Shown piece by piece: positions 47,461 to 59,880 of a stretch of DNA of 64,000 bases (position 1 is the first letter of the stretch; each line of letters opens with the position of its first letter). Made by a program: the position numbers and the translations under genes. The notes under the pieces were generated by a model. The model ran no database searches. It was given only the letters and a program-made list of their open reading frames with translations, and was not told the origin of the DNA. Source of the DNA: Euonymus europaeus (Eukaryota; Streptophyta; Magnoliopsida; Celastrales; Celastraceae); assembly GCA_963580455.1 (NCBI GenBank), contig OY756957.1:2857001-2921000 (forward strand), given 5' to 3'.

Positions 47461-49323
47461 GAGAAAAAAGAATTAGTGTCATCGCTCTGTTTTTCATTAA
47501 TAATAAATTAAATCTTCATATCCATTTTTGTCATATACTTTTCATAATAAAATTTTGAAAAATAAAATAAAAATCATTTATGTATGTTGACCAAGTCAAC
47601 ATACACGTATCGTTCATTGGAATGGACTGTACGACGTTCAATCCTTCGGCCGGACTTAAAGTTGATAAAACCCGTGTTTAATGGCCCAAAAAAGTCATTC
47701 GTAATTTTATTAATATTTACTGGTAAATGTGGCAGACTTTCCCATTAAGGCACACTGTTGTAACTTCTAAGGTTACCAAAAAAGGGTGACATTGTAGATG
47801 TAAGATCCCACATCGTCTGTCGTGTTAGAAATATCATAGCTGGTTATTGGTTAAATGATGTTCTTAAAGGCAGTGACCCACTTTCATTGGCTTGTTTTTG
47901 AATCTCGATACTTCGAACAAAATTTGATGCGATGCAATCCAATCCTCTCTTTTTTGTTTTTTTTTTAGAAAAATATAAATTTATATTAAGCCATTAAAAC
48001 AAAAGTTACACACATTTGGCGGTGTTTTGAATTTTGACGTACTGTGATTAGGCGGGGTAGAAAATTGTGTGTGTGTGAGGGTTAAGAAGAGTTGTGTTGG
48101 CGCGTTACTTATAAAACTGTGGTGAAATAAGTTGATGTGCAATTTAGCGTTTGACATGTACGAAAATTGTGATTGGCAAGTTTAAGAATTAGATAACTAT
48201 TTTTTGTTAATATATATTTTAAGAACATAAAATAATGTACTATTACTAACGAATAGATAATAGTCTTTTTGAGAAGTGAATAAATCAGATGTAATCCTTA
48301 ACAAAGTAGTTAATATCTAATTTCGTGAATCCGGTTTTTTTCAATGCAACACGAGAAGTTCCCAATAGACCACTGATTCTAGTACTACTCTTGTTGAAGT
48401 AAATTTAATTATGAAATTTTGATGAGATTCAGTCACCTTGTCATATTTTGTTATTGTTTTGGACATCCGTGGTGTGATATTTGTCGGTCCTATATTTTAT
48501 TTTATTTAGAAGATACCTAGCTCAACCCTTGATTTTCGCAACATGTATTGGCCACGAAACACCAACCAAATCCTCCCGACACAAACTCTAGCATTTAACC
48601 AACGATAACAAAGGACTTTGAAACCACAATCATGATTAAGAGTTTTTATCGTTAGAAAATCAGCAACACGGTTCCTCTTTCTATGGATTAAGAGTATATA
48701 TGGCACTTATTGATTCCTTCTAACATCATCGCTACAATAAAAGTAAAACAAACAAGAAACATTGTTAAAATATTGTTCAAAGTTGTATATGATTTGTTGA
48801 GCATTTCCCATTGCAGTTCACAAGAATGTTACAAGGACCATAATAGAGAATTAGAGACACATTCTATCTACAACAAAATAAATCATTCACATTCTATCTA
48901 CAACAAAATCGTCTGAGTATCAATGATGCAGACGGTCCATAAGAATAAAGTAATGCAGATCGAGACATTATATTTTGTTCCTAACATTTTGTTTGGGACA
49001 AATAATGATATTTTCTGTTCCAACAAATGAGAAAAATAAATAGTAGGGGAAGAAGTGATGACAAAAAAAACAAGAAAATAAGGAGTAGGGGAAGAAGGAG
49101 ACTCCGGTTGTTGGATGACGAAAGAAACACAAGATGCGGAAAAGAGATGGTCGGTGTTTGGGAACTTGAACCACTCTCTTTCAAACAAACAAACAACTTG
49201 AGATCTAATGGAGTTTCTCAATGCAACCAACTCTCTATATTTAACCTCATGCACCTAAACTCCATTACCTTGCTTCTGTGATCTATCGCCATAACCAAAC
49301 AACAAGGTTCTTTCTACCATACA
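47461..49323. other. Intergenic retroelement debris before the LAZY gene
   Basis: 47803-47890 starts TGTAAGATCCCACATCG, another LTR-start-like box, without a partner. 47950-48000 (T run, ATATAAATTTATATTAAGCC) resembles a reverse LINE 3' tail. 48600-48706 on the minus strand encodes LLIHRKRNRVADFL, like the end of a LINE RNase H, so a degraded minus-strand LINE may span 47945-48706. Confidence 0.4.
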
Positions 49324-50234
49324 ATGAAGGTATCATTTAGCTTCTTACATATTAATAATCATTCACATTCAAGGTTGTTTGTTAATGAGAGTTACATTTA
49401 TTGCAGATATTTGAATGGATGCACAACAAAATCACTTGGAGACACACTCACACACACAAAACAGAAAACCCAGCTTCAGATTTTGTTGATTCAGTGAAAA
49501 ATCTTAATCTTCAAAAAGAAGAATTCAGTGACTGGCTACATGGGTTGCTCGCAATTGGAACGTTTGGAAATAATAATGACGATCGCCCACAACAAGAAGA
49601 ACTTGCAGTTGAAGAAGCTGGACAACTACAGAGTGAGTTCAGTTTAATCTTGTTTGATCAACAAAGCTTTGAAGCAGAAAGAACAGCAAAGGATCTCCAG
49701 CGCAGCACAAGTTTAGTTGTTGGTAGAGGCAAAGATAATAAGGAGTGTTTGGTTTTTCCAAGAGGTAGTGGCCTAAATGGGAAGAAATCATTTTATTTTC
49801 TTCTTAAGAAAATGTTTGCTTGCAGAGGTGGGTTCACTCCTGCCCCAAGTTTGCAGGATCAAATTCCAGACTCAACAATGGAGAAGGTATATATACAATC
49901 TACAAGATCTTAGTATAAGAATATTCTAATCGACATGCTGTAATTATTATTTTGTTCGTGAATGTTGTTGTCTGCAGTTATTGAGATCAATTCTTCACAA
50001 GAAAATATATCCCCAAACTTCTGCTTCAAGATTGTCTGCCAAAAAGTACTTGGAGAACAGAAATATGACGACGGAAGAGGAGCCTAGGGAGGGTAATAAA
50101 TGGGTCAAGACAGATTCTGAATGTAAGTTCCTCTGGTTTTTAATAGGTGTGGATGCATATATACATACAATTATACTTGTTTATGATGTTGCTTGCAACG
50201 TTCTTTCATTGCAGACATTGTTTTGGAGATATAA
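49324..50234 (+). CDS. LAZY3: LAZY/IGT family gravitropism protein (LAZY3-like)
   Basis: Four exons: 49324-49329 (only ATGAAG), 49407-49886, 49978-50122, 50215-50234, giving 651 bases and 216 residues. Joining the six-base first exon gives MKIFEWMHNK, the conserved LAZY N-terminus. WLHGLLAIGTFGN (45-57) is the IGT-region motif. DSTMEKLLRSILHKKIYPQ and the terminus KWVKTDSEYIVLEI (ending 216) form the conserved C-terminal CCL region that recruits RLD proteins. The last exon supplies only the final residues plus stop, exactly restoring YIVLEI. LAZY proteins polarise auxin transport after gravity sensing in columella or endodermis. It is convergent with the ITIH-like gene, as At1g19115 and At1g19110 are neighbours in Arabidopsis. 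Confidence 0.92.
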
Positions 50235-50709
50235 ACTACGTTGTGTGATGCGATGTTGGCCTACATATGATTGATTTGTCTCAAGAATGATTATGTAATG
50301 AATCACTGAGACGTTAAACTGACTATGTTTATGTCTATTTTCATCATCTGTAATAATTTTTACCATTTTATGTACTGGGCAGACCCCATCGGAATCATTG
50401 TCTAGACTTTGGCCCATGAACCGTTTAAGCCCCGTCATATTTTACCCTCCGGCCCAATTTACATCCTTGAAGTCCATAACAAAGCCCAATATAAGTAGCT
50501 TCTGCAAAGCCTAATTTGTTTTCAGTTTGGCAAAGGTTTCTCATGCAGCAAAAGAAGAGTACTTTACAGTCGATGATATTAAGGGCTGAAACACTATATG
50601 GCATTATACCCAGTAATGAAAGAATGAAGGGGGTCAGAAAACACGGGGGCTGTGAGCAACTGTCAAATTCATTTGCTATATATACTGGTGTTCTTTTTTT
50701 TTTTCTTTT

Positions 50710-53700
50710 TCAATCTCCATCATTTCCACAACAGCATATTGCTGAACAGCACTCAAAGCAACCAAAACATGCTAGAGCAGCACAGAGCTGCGTTAATGCG
50801 ATCGCGCACTGGTCATTCATCTTGGAACAACATTGGATACCACACAAGCAACAGCAGCGGTTGCATATACTGTTACAACAATTCGAAGTTGCCTTGACGA
50901 AGATTTCCGCAGCCTCAGGCAATCTTGGCTCTTCAAATCCAGGAGGAACATTTTCTACTGTTGCAGCCAAGTTGCCAAACCCGATAGAAAGGCTTCGCAG
51001 CAATATTGCGCTCTGCCCTTTGTTCTCTTCAACTGAATCTTTTTTATGTGATACCTGTTAAAATTAGTCAAATACCTGCTGTTATGGTCGTTTTCCATTT
51101 GCAATGATCTGAAAGCTAAAGGTAATCCAATATACCAACCAGACATGTAAGGAAAGCAGCAACACTCTATCAATACTGATGCATACCTTTTTAACCCCAG
51201 ATAATTCCGCGGCCTTTGTTCTATCAGTCTCAAGCAGCATCATGCGGGTGTACTCAGAAGCGACACCAGTCTGCGTACTCATCTTAGCAACCTGATAATG
51301 AAATATATAAGAATATCATATTATCATGTCGAAAGGTGCAGGCAATCAAATAACTAGAAACTTGTTGCATTACTAGAACACAGAAACCTGGAGTTCGTAC
51401 TGGCAAGAAATTCTGTATTTTCTGTAATCCTGTAATTAACAGAAAGTACCTTCTGGAGCGTGAAGAATCGGGGGAGAACTAGATCTATCAGAATTTTCGA
51501 TGGGCAGCTCTCACATGGCATAGGGTTTAAATGAAGCCATAGGGTTTTAATGAAGCTTGAAATAAAGATGTCAATCTCCAGCCAACGAAACAAACAAGCA
51601 TATAGAGACAAACAAATAAATGTCTATGAAGTATTCATCTTATTTAGGATTAATTCCTCATATATGTCAAGGCATTCATACGATTATGTTCACGTGTACT
51701 TTGTTTTCACACATTTACAAAAATGACAAGGGGAAAGAAACCAAGAAGAGAATTGAAAACCCAGCAACCTACCTTCTCCTCAAGTTTCTTGTCTTCTGAG
51801 AGCCAGGCCTTAGCTGTGAGAAAATCTATATGTTGCTTGGCAAATATCTGCAGAAATAGAAAGATATGAAAGCACAATGAGGAATAAAGAAAGATACTTA
51901 GGAAAGTACGAAGACTTTAACAGACAATGAGGCAAGCAAGTAAATCTCCAGTAAAATTTGAATGAAGCAAAATATGGAATGTACTTAGCAAGCAAAATAG
52001 GTTTATATGTAGAAAGGGGTCATCATGTTGATATATAAAGGGACATGTGGCATGTAACAGTTGAGACAAAGCAATAGCTAGGTAGGAAAACATTTGGGGT
52101 AACTGAATCACAAGGATCATCAGTATCAAATAACTTAGAATAAGGGATCATGACCGACGACAGCTTACCCTGTCAAGTGGTATTTCCTTTGCCTTTTCTA
52201 TCTTCAAGTCTAAAGCAAAAGCACTTAAATCTGCTAGGACACCATTAGCTTTAATGGAGTCCGGAAATTTCCCTCCATATCTACCAGAAAGAATTAAAGG
52301 ACTGTCATATAGAAGGTCTGGAATATGTGGAGGGTACACCTGTTACAAATGTCATAAAAAACCAAAACCAATGAAGGAAGTTATTGGACAAGTTAACAGA
52401 TAAAACTCAATGGTATCATTTTGATAAAACTTATCAACATAATATGCCCATTAAATTTAAGGCTGCATTGGCATGATAAAAGGCAAAGAATACATCAGAA
52501 GGTAAGGTCAAAACTTCAGCTTTCAATAATATGAAAATATTTTGAGATGCAATAAAATATCTATTATAAGGGGGAAATACTGACTTTGGCCATGGCAAAT
52601 CGTTTGCTATTGTATCATAAAAATATAAATAATGGATGTATTGTGCTGTATAATTACACTCGGGAGGCAGCCTCAAATGTCGAGATGGGTATAACAAATA
52701 TACCTCAATACCATCGAGGTCATCCAATAGGTCAATGGCTATATCAGAAACAATGGCAGATGACGTGCCGGCAAAAAACTTCTGCATTCGAAACTCAACT
52801 GATTCTGATAACAAAAAACAGAGAAAAAGAAAGCATTAAACTTGCTGAAGTAAATTATACAAAGACCCCCAAAATCGTAAAATTCAAGGGCAATTTGCCA
52901 TTCCACAAGACTAGTTCAATTATGTTATACAACAAAGGATTGGGAGTGTAGGACTAGTAAGGTTCCACCTAATCAGAAAGACAACTTATTTTTTATAAAA
53001 TTTGAAGTTCATAACTCACCTACATCTACCTTAGTCGGCTCCCGCCTAATCAGAAAGAAATTAAAGATCAAAATAAATATTAACTAACCTACATCATAAG
53101 CAGCATCATGTAATCCCCCGCTATTCATTGCAAGCATTTGCAGGAAATAATGGTTACAGTATGTACCTGCAAAGTTCAACATGAAAAAGTTAACTAAGGC
53201 ACCACGTAAATTAGACAGATTGTAAACACCCAAAAATGACAGTCATAATAAAAGTAAGATGCCTTCAGCCCACGGGCTCATTCAAGGCACAAAACATCAA
53301 GCCATTACCTATTCCAAAAGTGTGTATACGAGGATTTATCGATCCTTTACTTATTAGTTGACTTTTAGCAAATTCACAAATCTGCCTTTCGTCTTCGACA
53401 GTCCCATCAGTAACAAGGAAGATGATAGGAAGTGAACCACGGACACTGGATAACATCTCTATCGCCTATAAGAAAGTTGCAATCAAGAGCTAGATATGAT
53501 GAAATCCAAGTCAACATCAAACATTGAAGTGGATGCCAAGTATGCCAAAATGATTTATATCAAATTGTCCTAAGCCATAACCAAAAAACTCAATAGGAGG
53601 AGAAATACCTGCTGTAATGGAATCATTATATTCGTAGTGCCGCCCGCTATAAAGTTCATGTTAACCCACTGAATGGCATTTTCTACAGTTTTGTTGGAAG

Positions 53701-55536
53701 CTGACTCCATTGATGATGAAAATAGATAAGTCTCTCCGTTAAAGGCTATAATGTTAAATCTATCTTGTGAATCCAGCTGAGAGAGGGCCGCAAATAATGC
53801 ATTCTTTGTATACTCAAGCGGCTTTTCATTCATGCTTCCACTTATATCGATAATATATATCACGTCCTTTTTAAATACCTATCAGATTAAATACAATAAG
53901 CATCGATACAATAAACAAATCAGACTCAGCAAGTAATGGACTAACCTTCTTAGTCCGCTGATTTCCAGGAAACAGATACATGCAGAACATCTCTCTTTGA
54001 TCAACATCTTGAACAGATGGAGATTGCAAAAGAACACCACCAAATATATGACTCGTCAAGACCTGATAAAAGCTCTCATTATTTTGAATAATGCAAAACG
54101 ACATTAAAGTACTCCTCAAAAAAAAATCATGCAACAGCAGCGCATGCCTTTTGAAAATATTTGACTAGCAATTTTGTGTTCCTTATATAACTACGGCATA
54201 AAGTTGGAACTGGAACTCACATCATATGAGAAAGTAAAGTCTGTATTTGACCATTTGAGAACATCTGCCTCATATGAGAAACCAAATTTCCCTACATGGC
54301 GTCGTACTTCCTGGAACAAGTTATAAAGAACAAAAATAAATTAATTTTCTTGCAAAACTAAAATGGAGCATTCCAACATCCAAGAAAGTAAAAAACTATA
54401 CCTTCAAAGGATGACTACTCATCTTGCACGATATCTCAGTTCCTGTGCCAGAATTCACATTCAACTGTATCTTTTCCCTTTTTGCAAGTTTCTTTACTGC
54501 AGGCATTACATACTCAGGAAAACTGAAGGGCACATTCAAAGAAAACTGTCCATTGGAATATGATAGTTTCTGAGACCAACTCAATCTAATCGAAAGATTG
54601 GAACCCCCGTCAACCTTGAAAATTAACAAAGGCAAGGTTAGAAATATACTCATCAAAACACACAATTTGAATTGTCGAACAGTTTAAAACTACTTTCGAG
54701 GCCAAAACTGTCACAACTTTACTTGAGCTACATGTAAAATAAGGAGTAAATTATTACCTGTGGTATTGTTAAGGTGAAAATATTCTGATTCAGAAATCCT
54801 CCATCTTCAGCTCGAGATTCCTCCATGCCCTTTTTATCATCCCATGCAATTAATTGAGTAGAATAAGATTTTTGAGGAATTTTCACCTCAACACCTAGAA
54901 TTGAACCCTGTTAGCAAGATAATAGTGCTTAAGAACAGAAATGAGTGAAATTTAATTCATAAAAAGATAAATTTATTTAATGATGGAGTTACTTGTGATT
55001 GATATAGGAAGCCTACAACCATAGATGCTTAAGAATCTACTGATCGTTCAAATTTTAAACTTTCTGAAGCAATCAAAACCTAATATATTCAATATTAGCC
55101 TCAAATAAAAATTTCCAAACTAACGTATTTTGTATTCAAAGCACACCTGCTCGCCCATAGGGACAGAAATCCGGCACGGACAGCCCCGGCTGCCCATAAC
55201 GCAATGGACCCTCCAGGATCCGCTGACCCTAACAAACGCGGTGTCCAAGTAGCAATCAACCTCCAGTTCAATCCCATTCATCTGGAGAGGGATTAGTGCC
55301 GGCGGATCACACCTGCCGTGCACGTGCGGCTGGTAGCTAGGTATGTCCGGGTTGTCCACAATGGCCGGATTCGATATCACAGCATAAACCATCGGAGACG
55401 CCGGAAGGAGAGACGCGGACGACTTCTCCATCAACGGCGGCGGCCTAGGAGCTGTCACTGCCGCGTCCTTGCCCAAATATATCCTCTTCGATAACTTCAA
55501 CCCGTCCTCCACCGATTTCGCAAACTCCTCCGCCAT
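50710..55536 (-). CDS. vWA-domain protein, inter-alpha-trypsin inhibitor heavy chain-like
   Basis: Thirteen exons: 55536-55147, 54907-54758, 54614-54402, 54310-54221, 54062-53946, 53878-53609, 53465-53309, 53166-53089, 52804-52704, 52339-52169, 51847-51773, 51291-51187, 51054-50710. They total 2262 bases, 753 residues, in frame throughout. A VIT-like N-terminal half leads to a vWA domain from about residue 326 with a MIDAS metal site, DISGSM (Asp331, Ser333, Ser335), GGTTNI and VTDGT. The C-terminus is strikingly Cys-rich (CCNSICNRCCCLCGIQCC, CFGCFECCSAICCC). No signal peptide is seen, so a cytosolic or membrane-associated role is likely. The molecular function in plants is unknown to me. The length is close to what I remember for At1g19110. 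Confidence 0.9.
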
Positions 55537-56467
55537 TGATTATTCAAACGAAATAATAAAGAAAATCAGATCTCCTGTATTGATATTTCAGCTGTCGTTT
55601 AAAAAGAGAATGAAAGACACGCGGAGCAACTTTTGAGAAGAATTACTTTTGCAAATGGGTTTCTTGATTCTTCTTCTTGTTGCTCATCGAATTTCCGTTC
55701 GGCTTTTTTCCGATTATTTTAATGTTTTTCGATCAGAACGGGCAGAGTCAGCTCATTGATTGTGACTCGAGGCCCAATGATCGGTGTCCGTCCTTTAGTG
55801 GTGGGACCACTTATATTTGCTGTCTTGTTAATACCTGGACACGTGAATTGGATCCTGTGGGTCATATGAAAAGTGTCAGCCTGTCCGTATCGATGACGTG
55901 GCAAAAAATCATTTTACCGTTGCCCTAATTAGTTTGGAATTATATGACCGTTGGCATTTTTCTTTTTCTTTTTATTATTATTATTTTGAGAAACTTGACG
56001 TTGAGTTTCGCTTGAAAGGTACTTGGAAAGATAGAAAGGAGGACCACCTTGCTTTTCGCTGTTGAGGACTTAATAGTTAAGTAAGAATCCGTTAAAGGCA
56101 ACATCAGATCACCGTAGCAGGTGCCTTGTTAAACACTTTACCGTTAACGGCTATATAGGCCCAGAATAAGAAAGTGAAAAAAGGATGAAATCGTAAGCTG
56201 ATACACAAAAAAGAACAAGAAAAGCACCTGCAATATTTATATGAAGTCCCAGATGGTAGAATGTGGAAGGGCGTATGAAACTGTAACTTTGGGAATTTTG
56301 TCACAAATTCATGTTAAGGAGTAAAACTCAAATCTAAAAAACTGAGGAAGGGTGCCCACCATCAGTGTATTCTCAATTGATAGCAGAAATATGTATACAG
56401 GCAGCAACCTTGACCGAATATCTAGCTAGAACTTTTAACAAGAAGTACCGGGAGAATCATCTTTGCC
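55537..56467. other. ITIH-like promoter and spacer
   Basis: No gene. A GGCCCA motif near 55770 and an ACGTG core near 55840 lie upstream of the ITIH-like start. The rest is unremarkable. Confidence 0.4.
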
Positions 56468-56862
56468 TCATTGATGAAAGACCAATTTTGTATAGAGAAT
56501 TTCATTCCACAAGTCAGGAACACCAGGTAGACCCCAATGCAAGCAATTCTGTACACCTTGTGAAGCTGTAACACTGTACGGGGTAATGTGACTCTCATCT
56601 CTCAGTTACATGTGACAGAGCTGTTATATATGTCCAAGAGATCAACCTGTCCCCTTCACAGCACTGGAAGCATGCACCATAATCACTAGACTCATATATT
56701 GTAATACTTCCTTTCCCACGGACAGAAGCGGCGTTTTGTCATAGCTCCCTCCAGTGTTCCAGTCTCCATTTACAAAATGCCTAGGTGAGATGCTTTGATA
56801 GAACGCTTTCAGATGTGGGTGGCTAGAGAGCTGTGAGTCCACCCAATTGACAATACTGTTAA
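56468..56862 (-). pseudogene. TBL (trichome birefringence-like / xylan O-acetyltransferase-type) remnant
   Basis: After an acceptor-like TGCAG the minus strand reads [18 protein letters not shown], then [15 protein letters not shown], a hallmark of the TBL family. It then reads [21 protein letters not shown], and [20 protein letters not shown] with the conserved DxxH-region equivalent DLWN. A stop at 56640 and a frame change between VKGTG and LRDES break it. The GDS-containing N-terminal half is not found upstream. Intact relatives are Golgi acetyltransferases that decorate wall polysaccharides. Confidence 0.7.
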
Positions 56863-57399
56863 CTGCAAAATGCTAGGCACCTCCAATCTGTGCTATCTTC
56901 CCGTCATCAGTTTGCCTTGAGCTTACCTCAGTTCCAGGGTTTGCAGTATTAATGGGTTCCAAGTCGCATAGGCAAGCCCACCAGTAACAGAGGAAAGTAG
57001 TATTGGTGCTTGGAAAACAATATGTCCAGCCATTAGATGTTGTAACTACTACTGAGCAACTTTGCAGCAACTACATTTCAACTCGACGTCAATCTGGTTC
57101 TGGTGAAGAACAAAACTGACATCTGAGTTGAGGAAAGAAGACCAAGTGATGCAGGAGCTGTCGGTTGCTGCACCACCGAGATTGAGAAAATTTTGCTTCT
57201 CGTCATTCAAAGAGGACAAAACAAAAAGGCATGCTCGTTACAGCCATTCGAACAGCAGAGAACATTCTCTTCAAGCTCTAGCTCGGGACAAAGTCATGAT
57301 ACATTGACAAGCTTTGCTCGTCGAGTTTTATGTTCAACTTCCACTCTTAGACCAGTTTCAGCTAGTTCTGGAACATCGACAGTCCCCAGAATCTCCAAT

Positions 57400-57896
57400 T
57401 CAGCTTCGTTTGTTTTCGTCATTTCCTTCGTCCAATACATTACATGCACTCCAAGAACACCTTTCTTGTTGGAACATTTTCACAAATAGCTTATGCTGCC
57501 TCTTGCCAAGAAGTGGACAAACTATTATTGTAGTAGTTTCAATGCTCTCGGTTGTAACCGGCAACTCAGCATCAACCACAGTGGTTGAATCTACATCTTC
57601 GAAAGTAAACCCAACAGTAGGGAAAGTGGTCTTGACTTTGATATGATCCTCCAAAGATCCGGTATGAATCAAATCGCAACACAATCTCTCAAGACCAACA
57701 ATAAACTTAGAATCAATAAGTGAATGGATTCTTGTCAACAAGGTCGCAAAGTCGACATGAACAAAGTTTTGGAATTTCCTTTGGAAATTTTTTCGACTTT
57801 TGCTTCAAGAATGGACATCCGATTCTCAAGATTAGCTTCAAGGATGGATTCTTGAATTTCAAAATTTTCTTCATCAAATGAGTCGTGGTTATCCAT
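57400..57896 (-). pseudogene. Unrecognised two-frame ORF with coiled coil
   Basis: The minus strand starts MDNHDSFDEENFEIQ, then ILEANLENRMSILEAKVEKI, a short heptad-like coiled coil. It changes frame near 57740 and continues LTRIHSLIDSKFIVGLERLCC... to 57400. The layout (acidic start, LEAKVEKI coil, then a compact hydrophobic domain) is reminiscent of plant transposon accessory proteins, but I do not recognise a family. It could also be chance. Confidence 0.3.
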
Positions 57897-57971
57897 GGTA
57901 GCAATACCAAGAACAAGTGTGCTGGTGCGATATAGCATAGAAAGGGAACAGTAGGTTCCAATCAGGATCAA

Positions 57972-58923
57972 GAATCAAACGAACCTTCTTTCAAACCTTA
58001 AACCTATCACAAGAAGGGAAAGTAAGGATCAATTGAATGGAATCCTACTTTCAACCAAGATTTGTCACCTAACTTGGAAGTTCATGGCCTCGATCTCAAT
58101 TAACTATTTAAAAGTTAAAACACAAATGACTACTTCTTTCTAAGCTACTTTCATGGAACATTTTTTGGTTCATTAAGTTTGAGCAATTAAAAGCACTCAA
58201 ATATCACATCAGGACCTTCAGTTGTATTGACTGGTAACATATGAATAGCTTTTGTTAATATTGTTTGCTCTTTCCTATTGGCTTCATCTGAATTATGCAT
58301 ATTTATTGATTTGATCAATGTGATATACTGAAAGAGCTCAAACAAATTACTGGTCCAGGATACTCCCAAATTTTCCAATCTTGAGAAGAATTTGAGAGCA
58401 TTCAGTATTATGATTTTAAATCAACATTGTGAACTAGGATTCTCAAATTTTAAGATACTGGAGAATTATTTGATTTCTGATAGCATGAGATGATGTGATT
58501 ATGAACACTAGTTAGCTCACTTCAGTTTCCCCAATTCATAACCTAATATTTGCACACCACACACACACACATTGAAGCTGCATTGACCATTTTTACAAGT
58601 TAATGGACTTTCCTAAAGTTATAGATATCATATAACTATATTCCTACTTCTGCTCTAAGCAGGAGGAGTTAAAATCCATTGAGGGCCTTCAACCTGCTTC
58701 CAGATGCTGCAAAGAGTATGTTTAATAAGATTTCAGTTTTCATTCATAACGTTTTTCCTCCAAATTCTCAAATTTCATATGTTTGCTTTTGTGCTACCTC
58801 ATAAGAGCTTGTAAGTGATAATTTTACAGTGTTACTGATTTCGTGGTGGCGAACTCAGATCCTTTGATACCTGTGTAAGAATTTAAACTGGATTTTAATG
58901 CTTTTTAGAAGGGAATGTAAGTC
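57972..58923. other. Gene-free spacer
   Basis: No gene or repeat recognised, apart from a short (CA)n run at 58557-58570. Confidence 0.4.
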
Positions 58924-59470
58924 TTACATTTCAATTTCTGGTTGAAAACAGAAGTTTGAAGAATCGAAAGTCCTGCCGCTTCTGGAAGTGGCTTTGGTAT
59001 AATTCTTGTCCATTTGTCTTAGACTCAATATATATTTTGGATTGAATTCATTTCTTGTCGGATGAAGCCACGTACGAATGTGTAAAGACTCTGTGTCTGT
59101 GGGCATCAATGCGTTGTTAATCATGCATCTGGGAAGCATTACTCGATGATTGTCTGTAGATAACATAAGTTCCTTATTCATGTGCAGTGGGCTGCTCTGT
59201 TTCAACTTCTCATGGATTTGTTGCTGCTGCTGCTGCAATTCTGACTTCTCTCTTCGTCTGAAAATGCCACCCTGCTGCTACCGCTGGGACTGTAATCTTT
59301 GTAAATGCTGTTCATTACCAAAGTTGTGGTGGTGTTGTGCTTGTTCTAGATTTAATTGTTGTAGAGAGATGTCATGCTGCTGCAGTTTAGAATGTTGTTC
59401 ACTCCCAGATTGCATTTCTTGCTGCAGATGAGTATGTTGCTCCAATTGTACAAAAAACTGTTGTAACCCA
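58924..59470 (-). pseudogene. Gln-rich coding remnant
   Basis: On the minus strand a Gln/His-rich reading (LEQHTHLQQEM, LQQHDISLQQLN, AQHHHNFGNEQHLQRLQ) is interrupted by one TAG at about 59279 and resumes as GGIFRREKSELQQQQQQIHEKLKQ to a stop at 58924. Such composition occurs in Mediator and other coactivator subunits, but no diagnostic domain is present. It looks like a decayed piece of a Q-rich gene. Confidence 0.35.
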
Positions 59471-59880
59471 TGTTGTCCTATTCCTATAACATATTAAAGC
59501 AATCATAGGGAAGAAATATCCTTCATATTCATTTGATTTCAATTATAGACTTATATTCTTCTTGATCATTGGGTGAACACACTTCCTTGAACATGTAAAA
59601 ACATCTAAAAAGTTGAATGATAATTATTTGCAGCAGGAAAATATATCATCCAGAAATTTCTTGCTACCAATTCTATTACATTGATAACATTAGTTCCAAA
59701 TTTCAACTTCCTCTCCTCCCTTGATTCTTCTAATCTCATGGAAAACCAAACCCCAATTTCTTCTTTCACTTGTGGTTGTCCATATCCATTCTAGCCTGCC
59801 TCCCACAGCCATTAATTTATATGACCAAATTGGTGCCAACTGCCAAGGCCCATTTTTTTACCAAATCAATCTTAAAATCT

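Noticed and set aside
57193..57489. Plus-strand Ser-rich frame
   Set aside because: Antisense shadow of the low-complexity zone, with no family resemblance.
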